A stretch of DNA of 64,000 nucleotides from positions 558,001-622,000 of the forward strand of contig JAHBZT010000004.1 in NCBI GenBank assembly GCA_019635315.1, given 5' to 3'. This document shows, piece by piece, positions 48,939-58,500 of this stretch. Position 1 is the stretch's first letter; the number at the start of each line of letters is the position of its first letter. The notes below the pieces were generated by a model. That model saw only the letters and a list, made by a program, of their open reading frames with translations. It did no database searches and was not told the origin of the DNA. The DNA comes from Rubrivivax sp. Lineage in GTDB: Bacteria; Pseudomonadota; Gammaproteobacteria; Burkholderiales; Burkholderiaceae_C. A program made the position numbers and the translations under genes.

Positions 48939-50369
48939 ATGCACGAAAATCGCGCCATGAACTCCCCCGAAGCGGCCACCGCCGCACCGCCGGCGGCCGT
49001 CGCCGCCCCCGCGGGCACTCCCAGCGTCGCCTTCGTCTCCCTCGGCTGCCCGAAGGCGCTGACCGACTCCGAGCTGATCCTCACGCGGCTCGCCGCCGAA
49101 GGCTATGCGACGCGCCAGGACGCCGCCGGTGCCGACCTGGTGATCGTCAACACCTGCGGCTTCATCGACGAGGCGGTGCAGGAGAGCCTGGACGCCATCG
49201 GCGAGGCGCTGGCCGACAACGGCCGCGTCATCGTCACCGGCTGCCTGGGCGCGCGTGCGGCCGAGGGCGGCGACAACCTGGTGCGCAGCGTGCATCCCAA
49301 GGTGCTGGCGGTGACGGGCCCGCACGCCACCGAGGAGGTGATGGACGCCGTGCACCGGCACGTGCCCAAGCCGCACGACCCGTTCACCGACCTGCTGCCC
49401 CCGATCGGCGTGAAGCTGACGCCGCGCCACTACGCCTACCTGAAGATCAGCGAAGGCTGCAACCACCGCTGCACCTTCTGCATCATCCCGGCGATGCGCG
49501 GCGACCTCGTCTCGCGGCCGGTCGGCGACGTGCTGTCGGAGGCGCGCCGGCTGTTCGAGTCCGGCGTGAAGGAGCTGCTGGTCGTCAGCCAGGACACCAG
49601 CGCCTACGGCGTGGACGTCAAGTACCGCACCGGCTTCTTCGACGGCCGGCCGGTGAAGACGCGGCTTTTCGACCTGGCGCGCCAGCTCGGCGAGATCGCC
49701 GCGCCTTTCGGCGCCTGGGTGCGGCTGCACTATGTCTACCCGTACCCGCATGTCGACGAGGTGCTGCCGCTGATGGCCGAGGGCCTGGTGCTGCCCTACC
49801 TGGACGTGCCCTTCCAGCATGCGCACCCGGACGTGCTGCGGCGCATGAAACGCCCGGCCAGCGGCGAGAAGAATCTGGAGCGACTGGCGCGCTGGCGCGA
49901 GATCTGCCCGCAGCTCGTCGTGCGCTCGACCTTCATCGCCGGTTTTCCGGGCGAGACCGAGGCCGAATTCGAGACCCTGCTCGACTTCCTGCGCGAGGCG
50001 CGGATCGACCGCGCCGGCTGCTTCGCCTATTCGCCGGTGGACGGTGCGGCGGCCAACGGTCTGCCGGGCCAGCTGCCCGACGAGCTGCGCGCCGAACGCC
50101 AGGCGCGCTTCATGGCGGTGGCCGAGCAGGTGTCGACCGAGAAGCTGAAGGCGCGCATCGGCGCCACGATGCAGGTGCTGGTCGACGAGGCAAAGGCGCT
50201 GGGGCGCCATGGCGCGGTCGGGCGCAGTTATGCGGATGCCCCCGGCATCGACGGCGTCGTGCACCTGCAGCCGCCGCGCAAGGCCAGCACGCGCGTGCGC
50301 GCCGGCGAATTCGTGCGTGCGCGCATCGTCGCCACGCAAGGCCACGACCTGGTCGCGGAGCCGCTGTGA
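48939..50369 (+). CDS. rimO: Ribosomal protein S12 methylthiotransferase RimO
   Basis: 476 aa. N-terminal UPF0004 domain with Cys in [22 protein letters not shown] and VTGCLGARA; radical SAM motif C174-x3-C178-x2-C181 in CNHRCTFC; C-terminal TRAM domain from about residue 405. RimO methylthiolates Asp of S12. An ATG at 48957 gives a six-residue shorter protein and cannot be excluded. The Ala/Pro-rich N-terminal tail before [10 protein letters not shown] is longer than in E. coli. The stop overlaps metC (GTGA). Confidence 0.95.
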   Translation: MHENRAMNSPEAATAAPPAAVAAPAGTPSVAFVSLGCPKALTDSELILTRLAAEGYATRQDAAGADLVIVNTCGFIDEAVQESLDAIGEALADNGRVIVTGCLGARAAEGGDNLVRSVHPKVLAVTGPHATEEVMDAVHRHVPKPHDPFTDLLPPIGVKLTPRHYAYLKISEGCNHRCTFCIIPAMRGDLVSRPVGDVLSEARRLFESGVKELLVVSQDTSAYGVDVKYRTGFFDGRPVKTRLFDLARQLGEIAAPFGAWVRLHYVYPYPHVDEVLPLMAEGLVLPYLDVPFQHAHPDVLRRMKRPASGEKNLERLARWREICPQLVVRSTFIAGFPGETEAEFETLLDFLREARIDRAGCFAYSPVDGAAANGLPGQLPDELRAERQARFMAVAEQVSTEKLKARIGATMQVLVDEAKALGRHGAVGRSYADAPGIDGVVHLQPPRKASTRVRAGEFVRARIVATQGHDLVAEPL

Positions 50370-51562
50370 GCAAGGACAAGGACCGCGACCTCGCCACCGC
50401 GCTGATCCACCACCCGTACCGGCCGCCCGAGGGCTTCGAGGCGCCGCAGGTCGGCGTGCACAAGGCCAGCACGGTGATCTTCCCCAATGCCGCCGCTTCG
50501 CGCGCGCGAGACTGGCGCGACAAGCGCGGCTACACCTACGGTCTGCACGGCACGCCGACGACCTTCACGCTGGAGGAGCGCATCGCCACGCTGACCGGCG
50601 CGCGCCACTGTGTGCTGCTGCCCAGCGGCCTGGCGGCAGTGGCGCTGGTCGACCAGGCGCTGCTCGCCGCCGGCGACGAACTGCTGCTGCCCGAGAACGT
50701 CTACGGCCCGAGCCGCGAGCTGGCGCGCACCGAGCTCGCCCGCTGGGGCATCGGTCACCGGCTCTACGACCCGCTGGATGCGGCCTCGCTGGCGGCGGCG
50801 ATCACGCCGCGCACGAAGCTGGTGTGGCTGGAGGCGCCGGGCTCGGTGACGATGGAGTTCCCCGACCTCGCCGGCCTGGTGGCCGTCGCGCGCGAGCGCG
50901 GCGTGACCACGGCGCTCGACGACACCTGGGGCGCCGGCATCGCGATCGACGGCTTCGCGCTCGGCATCGACATCGTGATGCAGGCGCTGACCAAGTTTGC
51001 CAGCGGCGGCGGCGACGTGCTGATGGGCGCGGTCACCACGCGCGACGATGCGCTGCACGAGCGCCTGAAGCTCGCGCACATGCACCTGGGGCTGGGCGTG
51101 GCCGGCAACGACGCCGAGCTGGTGCTGCGCTCGCTGCCCACGCTGGCGCTGCGCTACCACGCGCAGGACGCCGCCGGGCGCGAGCTGGCCGCCTGGATGG
51201 CCACGCGGCCCGAGGTGCACCGCGTGCTGCACCCGGCGCTGGAAGGCTCGCCCGGGCACGAATACTGGCGCACCCAGGCGAAGGCGGCGGCGGGGCTGTT
51301 CTCGGTGCTCTTCGACGAGCGCTACACGGCCGCGCAGGTGGACCGCTTCGTCGACGCGCTGCGCCTGTTCCGCATCGGCTATTCGTGGGCCGGGCCGGTG
51401 AGCCTGGTCGTGCCCTATCCGCTGCCGGCCATGCGCGAGGCCGCGACGCTGCAGCGGCACGGCCTGCGCGGCCACCTGGTGCGCTTCTCGATCGGGCTCG
51501 AAGGCGTGCCGGCGCTGCGTGCCGACCTGGCGCAGGCCCTGGCCGCGGCCTTCGCCGCCTGA
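50366..51562 (+). CDS. metC: Cystathionine beta-lyase
   Basis: 398 aa PLP enzyme of the Cys/Met metabolism family, starting at GTG 50366 in a four-base overlap with rimO. PLP Lys is K210 in [14 protein letters not shown]; the phosphate and ring contacts are in [30 protein letters not shown] (core RYGLHGTPT-like region and LPSGLAA) and LDDTWGAG. It splits cystathionine to homocysteine in methionine synthesis. The Ser-Gly-Gly-Gly after the Lys resembles MetC rather than MetB. It ends 10 bp from the convergent exported protein. Confidence 0.88.
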   Translation: MSKDKDRDLATALIHHPYRPPEGFEAPQVGVHKASTVIFPNAAASRARDWRDKRGYTYGLHGTPTTFTLEERIATLTGARHCVLLPSGLAAVALVDQALLAAGDELLLPENVYGPSRELARTELARWGIGHRLYDPLDAASLAAAITPRTKLVWLEAPGSVTMEFPDLAGLVAVARERGVTTALDDTWGAGIAIDGFALGIDIVMQALTKFASGGGDVLMGAVTTRDDALHERLKLAHMHLGLGVAGNDAELVLRSLPTLALRYHAQDAAGRELAAWMATRPEVHRVLHPALEGSPGHEYWRTQAKAAAGLFSVLFDERYTAAQVDRFVDALRLFRIGYSWAGPVSLVVPYPLPAMREAATLQRHGLRGHLVRFSIGLEGVPALRADLAQALAAAFAA

Positions 51563-51572
51563 CGCGCGCGGC

Positions 51573-52922
51573 TCAGGGCCCCGGGCGCCCGAACAGGTGC
51601 ACGCCGGCGGCGGTGCCGTCGCCGGTGAGCAGGATGGTCGAGAAGAGCAGCCCGTTGGCCTCGCGGCCGAGGAAGTGGCCGCCGAAGGTGCTGGCCAGCG
51701 GCGTGAAGCCGGCGCAGCCGCTGCAGGCGCCGCCGCTGTAGTTGCCGCCGAAGGCGCCGGAGGCGATGCGCGGGTCGATGCTCGCGCTGCCGGTCAATGC
51801 GCTGAAGGTCTGGCCGCCGATCGTGAAGCCGAGGTTGTTCAGCGTCACCGCGCGGGTCGCGAAGTTGACCGCGATCGAGCCGCTGGCATTGTTCATCGTC
51901 GGCCCGGCCGCCGGCGTGAAGACCGCGCTGCCGGTGGTGGGCATCTGGCGCGTCGCGTCGGCGTAGATCCAGTCGACGGGACCCAGCGTCGGCGCGGTGA
52001 TCGCCGTGTTGTTGACGCTGACGCTGGCGCTGCCCGCGGGCGTCGACGCCCAGCGGCCCCAGTAGGCCAGGCTGCCGTCGCCGAGCGGCGCGCTGCCCTG
52101 GGCGACCACCGTGGCGCCGCCGCGCTGGGCCTGGAAGTCGCCGGCGGTGCCCAGCGACTCGAGCACCTCGTTCTCGACACGGATGCGGTCGGCGCGCCAC
52201 TCGCCCGCGATCGCGATCGACACCGGCGCCGCCGGCGGCACGGTGTAGGTGTAGACGATGCCGGCGGCCAGGTTGGGCAGGAACTGCGTGCTGGAGCCTG
52301 GCGGGTTGGCGGTGAAGCCGTCGCCGGTGGCGGCGGCCTGCGCACGCTCCGCCGGCGCGGCGGCGATCGTGACGACGGTCTGGCCGGCCTGCAGCGCGGC
52401 GGTGGCGCGCGCGACGTCCACCGCCACCGCCGAGCGGCCGCGGTCGACCGCGGCACCGGCCGCAGCGGCCAGCACGGCGCGCACCTGCACGCCGGTACCC
52501 AGGTTGACGTCGGGCATGGCCTGCTGCTGCTCGGCGGCGAGCGCGAAGCCGGGGTCCAGCTCGGCGGCGCGGCGGAAGAATTCGCGCGCTTCGGCGAAGC
52601 GGCCCTGGTCCTTCAGGTCCAGGCCCTGCGAGAAGGCGCGGAAGGCCTCCAGGTTGGTGGTCTGGAAACGCTCGATGCGCGCGCGCACCTCGGGGCTGAG
52701 CTGATCCAGCGGGATGCCGGCGGCGCGCAGGATGCCGAAGGTCATCGCCTTCTGGGCGCGAAACAGCGTCGCGATGTCGCCGCGTTCGCTGACCACACCC
52801 AGGTTCTGCGCGCTGCGGCTGTCGAGCACCGCGCCTTCCAGCGTGAAGGTCTGCGCGGCGGCCGGCGAGGCGGCGGCCAGCGCGGCCAGGCAGGCGGCGG
52901 CCAGGTGGTGGGCGCGCTTCAT
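51573..52922 (-). CDS. Exported TPR protein with C-terminal beta-rich domain (possible Slam-type substrate)
   Basis: 449 aa. Signal peptide to about residue 23 (AALAAASPAAAQ). Residues 24-85 (FTLEGAVLDSRSAQNLGVVSERGDIATLF, cores EGAVLDSRSAQN and SERGDIATLFRAQ) resemble the second half of a CsgG-type domain, followed by a TPR-like helix pair (FSQGLDLKDQGRFAEAREFF, RAAELDPGFALA). The C-terminal 190 residues are Gly/Ser/Thr-rich and beta-like (FSALTGSASIDPRIASGAFGG, FGGHFLGREANGLLF), faintly like the barrel domain of transferrin-binding-protein-type surface proteins. The start overlaps the FecR gene by four bases. No function can be assigned; the homologies are by eye. Confidence 0.6.
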   Translation of the reverse strand: MKRAHHLAAACLAALAAASPAAAQTFTLEGAVLDSRSAQNLGVVSERGDIATLFRAQKAMTFGILRAAGIPLDQLSPEVRARIERFQTTNLEAFRAFSQGLDLKDQGRFAEAREFFRRAAELDPGFALAAEQQQAMPDVNLGTGVQVRAVLAAAAGAAVDRGRSAVAVDVARATAALQAGQTVVTIAAAPAERAQAAATGDGFTANPPGSSTQFLPNLAAGIVYTYTVPPAAPVSIAIAGEWRADRIRVENEVLESLGTAGDFQAQRGGATVVAQGSAPLGDGSLAYWGRWASTPAGSASVSVNNTAITAPTLGPVDWIYADATRQMPTTGSAVFTPAAGPTMNNASGSIAVNFATRAVTLNNLGFTIGGQTFSALTGSASIDPRIASGAFGGNYSGGACSGCAGFTPLASTFGGHFLGREANGLLFSTILLTGDGTAAGVHLFGRPGP

Positions 52923-54172
52923 CACTGCACCTCGAAGTTGCCGACGACGACCTTCTCGGCGCGCATCAGCCGCCCCGAGCGCACCGCCGACGTGGTGTCG
53001 GCCAGGCCGCTGTCGCCGAGCTTCATCTCGTCCAGCAGCAGCTGCACCTTCTCGCGCTCGAGCACCTTGAGCCCGGGCACGCGCGAGAGGTCGGCGATGA
53101 CCATCGCGGCCAGGCCCTTGGCCATCGCGCGGTAGTCGTCGCTGCCGCGGTTGACGAAGGCCTGCACCGCGATGCTGCCCGGCTCCGGCGGGGTGGCCGC
53201 GACCTCGCGCTCGCGCGCCACCGCGGTGGCCACCTCCTGCTGCAGCTGGCTGGAGGTCAGCAGCGTCAGCATGCGCGGCACCTCGCGGGCGGCGGCGCCC
53301 TCGGGGTCCTCGCGCGCATACTGCTGCAGCAGCCGCGAAGCCGCCTCGTGGTTCTCGCGCTTGAGTGCGATCAGGCCCAGGTAGTAGGGCACCAGCGGCT
53401 CGCCGGGCACGACCGCGCGCACCGCCTCGAGCGCCCGCGTCGCAGCCGCATCGTCGCCGGCGGCGAAGGCCTCGATGCCGGCCTTCAGCGTCTGCGCCGC
53501 CTCGGCCCGCACCTGCGCAGCGGCGGCGCGATGGCTGCCGTCCTCCAGCAGCGCCGGCGCCTGGGCCAGCGGTTCCGGCCGCGCATCGGCCGCCGTCCAG
53601 CGGAAGCTGCGGCCGCGCAGCACCGAGCGGCCGCCCTGGTAGTCCAGCACCGCCTCGCCCTGCGCGATGCGGCCGTACAGGCCGCTCGGCAGCGCGCAGC
53701 CGGCGGCGCAGTCCTGCAGCGTCAGGAAGCCGTTGGTGCGGATGCTGCGCTGGCCGAGGTCCACGCGCCAGACCGCCGGCGCGCCGTCGCCCGGCGCGAG
53801 CGCCGGGCTCAGGCGCAGGCCACCGGCCTCCAGCGCGACGTTGCGGGTGGCGTCGGCGGGCAGGCGCAGGCGGCTGGCCGGCGGCAGCGCGATCACGCTG
53901 CCGTCGTCCAGGCGCAGCTGCAGGAAGCCGTTGGCGCCGGTGCTGAGCAGCGCGCCGGCCGCCGGCATGCCCACGACGGCCGGCGCGTCGCCGACGCGCG
54001 CCTCGCCGAGCACCTGCACGACGCGGCCGGGCAGCGGCTGCGCATGCGCGTTCGACGGCGGCAGCGTCAGCAGCAGCGCCGGCAGCAGCCACGCGGACAG
54101 GGCCGCGGCCGCGTGGGCGGCCGGCAGGAGCACGGGCGCGCGCGGCGCCGCGGCAGGACCAGGGGAGGGCAT
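52922..54172 (-). CDS. FecR-domain exported protein with N-terminal half of a CsgG-like domain
   Basis: 416 aa. A long signal/transmembrane N-terminus (AALSAWLLPALLLTLPPSNAHAQ, cleavage near 45) is followed by a FecR-type domain (VVQVLGEARVGD, LSTGANGFLQLRLDDGSVIALPPASRLRL in parts), then TPR-like helices (about 215-305) and, from IAVQAFVNRGSDDYRAMA to EKVVVGNFEVQ at the very end, the first half of a CsgG-like domain. The protein stops where the second half would continue; the next gene appears to hold it. It lies between the beta-barrel gene and the exported TPR gene and probably works with them at the cell envelope. Confidence 0.65.
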   Translation of the reverse strand: MPSPGPAAAPRAPVLLPAAHAAAALSAWLLPALLLTLPPSNAHAQPLPGRVVQVLGEARVGDAPAVVGMPAAGALLSTGANGFLQLRLDDGSVIALPPASRLRLPADATRNVALEAGGLRLSPALAPGDGAPAVWRVDLGQRSIRTNGFLTLQDCAAGCALPSGLYGRIAQGEAVLDYQGGRSVLRGRSFRWTAADARPEPLAQAPALLEDGSHRAAAAQVRAEAAQTLKAGIEAFAAGDDAAATRALEAVRAVVPGEPLVPYYLGLIALKRENHEAASRLLQQYAREDPEGAAAREVPRMLTLLTSSQLQQEVATAVAREREVAATPPEPGSIAVQAFVNRGSDDYRAMAKGLAAMVIADLSRVPGLKVLEREKVQLLLDEMKLGDSGLADTTSAVRSGRLMRAEKVVVGNFEVQ

Positions 54173-54183
54173 GGGGCTGTCCT

Positions 54184-55554
54184 TCAGAACTGGTAGCGCA
54201 GCTTCAGCGAGGCGGCGCGGCGGTTGCTGTCGTAGAGGTCCTGGTTCGAGCGGTTTCGCCAGGTCGCGGCCTCGGCGCGCAGCGACCAGCGTTCGTCGAT
54301 CGCCAGGCTGGCGACCAGGTCGACGCTGCTGCCGGTGTCGCGCCGCACGCTGCCGAAGCCGATGTCGGCGGCGCCGTAGCGCTGCTGCCAGGCGGTCAGG
54401 CCGACCGCGATGCGCAGCCGCTCGGCCGGCGCGAACGACGCGAACAGGCGCAGCAGCGGCATCTCGCGGTCGAGGTCGCGGCGCAGGCGCAGGTTCTTCT
54501 CCTGCGTCCAGCTCAGCCGCAGGCCGACCGAAGGCGCGCTCGCGACGCCGCCGAAGCTGCGCGTGAACATCGCGCCCAGCGTGGTGCCCCGGCCGTCGCG
54601 CACCTCCTCGGCGGCGGCATGGCGCTGCTCGCCGTACTGCACGAAGGCCATCAGCGACGAGTCCGGCCCGGGGGACCAGTTGGCGTCCACCCCCAGCGAA
54701 AGCAGGTCGCGGTAGCGGTCGCCGCCCACGCGCAGCTGGCTGGCGGCCAGCGTGGCGCGCCACAGCGCCTGGCCGGCCAGGTTGGTGAAGCCGATGTTCA
54801 CCGCGCCGTTGGTCTGGTCGTAGAGCGACTGCTCGCGGTTGGCGCGGTGGTCCAGGTCGACGCCGCCGAAGACGCTGAGCCGGTTGCTCACGCGCAGCAC
54901 CTGCTGGCCGCCCAGCGCGAGCTGCGCGAAGTCGTCGGCGACCTGCTGCGACGGCGAGCCGACCAGGCTGACGTTGCCGAAGACCAGCTGCAGCTCGTCG
55001 CGGAAGGTGCCGCCGTTGACGTTGTTGTCGCGCCCGGCGCCGAGCTCGGCATAGACGCGCGCGGTGGCGCGGCGGTCGGCGGCCTCGCGCACCTGCATGG
55101 CCTGCAGGAAGCCGGCGATGTTGGTGCGCACGCCGGTCGGCGGGTTGTAGCGCAGCACGAACTCGAACTCCGAGCGCGCGCGCGCATACTCGCCGAGCAG
55201 GAAGTAGCCGCGCGCCAGTTCCAGCCGCGCGCGGTCGTTGGCCGGCACCGCGGCGAGGTGGCGCTCCAGCGCCAGCAGGCCCTCGGCGACGCGGCCGACA
55301 TTGACCGCGGCGACGCCGTACAGGAAGTCGAAGTGCACGTCGCCGACGAGCTGCGGCTGGGCCTGCGCCGCGCGCCACGCCTGCTCGAACTGGCCGGCCT
55401 CGACGAAGCGGCGCATCTCGTCGAGCGCCGTCGCCGCGGCAGGCGCGGTCTGGGCGGCGGCGTGGCCCAGCGTGGCAGCCAGCAGCAGCGCCAGCAGGCG
55501 CGGCAGCGGTCGCAGCCGAACGTGGGGGCGCGAAGGGGCAGGGCGCTTGTTCAG
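54184..55554 (-). CDS. TPR plus outer-membrane beta-barrel protein (Slam/DUF560-like), CTG start proposed
   Basis: 456 aa when started at CTG 55554. No ATG, GTG or TTG lies before the mature region; CTG overlaps the adhesin stop as CTGA and is preceded by GGAG six bases upstream. It yields an ideal signal peptide (basic start, LLALLLAATLGHAAAQ). TPR-like helices run to about 165 (FVEAGQFEQAWRAAQ, LLGEYARARSEFEFVL). The remainder is a membrane barrel of alternating strands (RVYAELGAGRDNNVNGG, RAASLKLRYQF with the terminal Phe). This TPR-barrel layout is that of Slam/DUF560 proteins, which move proteins to the surface. The adhesin next door may be its client; this is inference. Confidence 0.7.
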   Translation of the reverse strand: MNKRPAPSRPHVRLRPLPRLLALLLAATLGHAAAQTAPAAATALDEMRRFVEAGQFEQAWRAAQAQPQLVGDVHFDFLYGVAAVNVGRVAEGLLALERHLAAVPANDRARLELARGYFLLGEYARARSEFEFVLRYNPPTGVRTNIAGFLQAMQVREAADRRATARVYAELGAGRDNNVNGGTFRDELQLVFGNVSLVGSPSQQVADDFAQLALGGQQVLRVSNRLSVFGGVDLDHRANREQSLYDQTNGAVNIGFTNLAGQALWRATLAASQLRVGGDRYRDLLSLGVDANWSPGPDSSLMAFVQYGEQRHAAAEEVRDGRGTTLGAMFTRSFGGVASAPSVGLRLSWTQEKNLRLRRDLDREMPLLRLFASFAPAERLRIAVGLTAWQQRYGAADIGFGSVRRDTGSSVDLVASLAIDERWSLRAEAATWRNRSNQDLYDSNRRAASLKLRYQF

Positions 55555-58500
55555 TTGGGGCTCCGGGCGGCAGCGGCGTCGGCGCCGAAGATCAGGCGCC
55601 GCAGCAGGGGGTCGTAGGAGATCAGCGGCAGGCGCAGCAGCACCGGCAGCGAGAGGCGCTGCCCGTCGCCGGACAGCAGCGCGGCCAGTTCGGGCGGCGG
55701 CGCGGCATCGCCGGCCGGCGCCGCCACGGTGACCGGCACGTCGGCCGCGGCGGCCGGCGGCTCGGCAGCGGTGCCTGGCTCGACGCTCGATGCGCTGGCC
55801 GCCGACTCGCGCTCCAGCGCGGCCAGCGCGCGCCGCAACGCCGCCTCGTCGACGAGCACCGCAAAGCGCGGGTCGCCCGAAGGTGCCGACGGGTCGGCCT
55901 CGTCGATGCGCGGCGGCTTGGGCAGCACGACCAGCAGGCCGGCCGCATAGCGCAGCTCGTAGTTGCCGGCGTCGCCGCTGGTGAAGACGGCGCCCGAGGG
56001 CTGCATCGTGAGCACCGAGCCGCCCGGCGCGCCCGCGCTGCCCGCAGGCAGCGCGACCTGCACGCCGCCGACGCGGTCGCCGCCGACCAGCGCGCCGGCG
56101 GCGACCGACCAGCCGATGTCGGCCGGGTTGGCCTCGTCGGCATAACGCACGACGCTGTTGGCGGCGATGGTCAGCGGCCGCGGCTGCACGGTCAGCGTGC
56201 CCGCCACGTAGGTCGTCAGGTAGTTGGCCGGGTCGAAACTGCCGCCGCGGGCGTCGGCGACCGTCAGCGCATAGGGCGAGCCGGCCACCGGCGCGGCCGC
56301 TGCGGCCCCGGCGCTGGCCAGCGTGACCGCACCCAGGGTCTCGCCGGCGACGAGGCCGCTGGCGCTGTAGCCGCCGGGACCGAAGACGAGCTCGTCGCCG
56401 TAGAACTTGACCAGGCTGCCGGCCGCGACCGTCAGCGGTGCCGGGGCGATGGTCGCCGTCGTCGTGAGCTGGGTCGCGGCGAGCGCGTAGTTCGCGGCAT
56501 CGGGCCCGGCCAGCGCGAGGCTGGTGACGCTGACCACGCGCGCGGCGCCGGCGTTGCGGTTGTCGAAGGTGGCCGGCGCGTGGTTCACGCTCAGCGCGTC
56601 GCCGGCGATGCGGTCGTCGGTCAGCGTGATGGTCGCGCCGGTGTCGCCGTCGTAGGTCTTGTCGGCGGCCACGAGGTTCAGCGCCAGCGGGCGGCGCGCG
56701 ATGTCCACGCGCAGGCCGCCGCTGTCGGCGACCGCATAGTTGCCGGCGTCGCTGCCCTGCAGCGCCAGGCCGTCGACCGCGACCGCGCGGCCGTTGCCGG
56801 CCTGCTTGTCGGCGAGCCGACCGCTGACGCCGCTGGCGCGCAGCGCCACGTCGTCGCCGGCCAGCGCACCGGCCAGGCTGCCGGCGCTGGAGTCGATGGC
56901 CACCGCGGTGCTGCCGTCGTAGACACGCGGCAGCGCCGCCAGCCCGGACAGCGTGACCGGGCGCGGCGCGATGTCCACCGTGACGCCGGCGGTGCCGGCG
57001 ATCACGTAGTTGCCGGCGTCGGTGCCGGCCAGGGTCAGCCCGGACAGCACCACCGCCTTGCCGGTGCCGGCATGCTTGTCGGCCATCGTGCCGGCGGTGG
57101 GGCCGGACGGCGGCAGCTGCACGCTGACGTCGTCGCCGGCGATCACGTCGGCACCGGCGGCGGTGATCGGGCCGCTGGCGACGATGTCCACCAGCGTCGT
57201 GCCATCGTAGGTGCGGTCGACGGCGCTGACGCCGGTCAGCCCGGTCACCGACAGCGGACGCGGCGTCACGCTGGCCGTCGTGAGCAGGGTCGTCGCGGTC
57301 AGCGCGTAGTTGGCGGCGTCGGCGCCGGTGAGCGCGATCGCGCTCACCTCCACCGGCTTGTCGCTGCCGACCTGCTTGCCGTCGCTGAAGCGCGCGCTCT
57401 GCGTGAAGCCGACCAGGTCGCCGGCGATCAGGTCGGCCGCGCTCAGCGTGACCGGCGCGTCGGTGCTGCCGTCGTAGACCCGCGAGCCGCCGCTGGCCAG
57501 CGCCGTCAGCGCGCGCGGCGTGATGTCGGCGCTGGCGCTGCCGGTCGGGTTGAGCAGCGTGTAGTTGCCGGCATCGGCGTCGCCGAGCTGGCCGCCGCTG
57601 ACCACGATGGCCTTGCCGGTGCCGACGTGCTTGCCGCCGCTGAAGCTGCCGATGGCCGCGAAGCTCAGCGTGTCGCCGGCGATCAGGTCGGCCGAGCTGC
57701 CGAGCACCTGCGCGGCGTCCGTGCCGTCGTAGACGCGGCTGACGCCGGTCCAGGTGGCGGTCAGCGGGCGCGGCGCGATGTCCACCGTGACGCCCTGCGT
57801 GGCGGCGATGCGGTAGTTGCCGGCGTCGGTGCCGCTCAGGCCGAGGCCGGCGACGACCACCGCCTTGCCGGTGCCGGCATGCTTGTCGGCCATCGTGCCG
57901 GTGGTCTGGCCGCTGGCCGGGGCCTGGAACTGCACGTCGTCGCCGGCGATCAGGTCGCCGGGCGCGGCGCCGACGGGGCCGTTGGCATCGACCCGGACCG
58001 CGACCGTGGTCGTGCCGTCGTAGACGCGCGAGGTGGCGACCACGTTGTCGAGCCCGACGATGGTCACCGGCCGCGGCACGATGCTCGCCGTGGCGGCCGC
58101 GCTGGTGCTGGTGAGCTGGTAGTTGGCGGCATCGGTGCCGGCCAGCGTGATGCCGCTGACCTGCACCGGCTTGTCGCTGCCGACATGCTTGTCGGTGAAC
58201 AGCGCGGTCTGCGCGAAGGCGACGACATCGCCGGCGATCAGGTCGGCCGAGCCGGCGCTGACCGGGGCGGCCAGCGTGCCGTCGTAGACGCGCGTGCCGC
58301 CGGTGTAGCTGGCGGTCAGCGGGCGCGGCGTGATGTCGGCGCTGGCGCTGCCGGTCGGGTTGGCCAGGCTGTAGTTGGCCGCATCGGCCCCGGCGAGCTG
58401 GCCGCCGGTCACGACGACCGCCTTGCCCGTGCCGACGCCCTTGCCGCCGCTGAAGACGCCGCTGCCGCTGATGGCGAGCAGGTCGCCGGCCAACAGGTCG

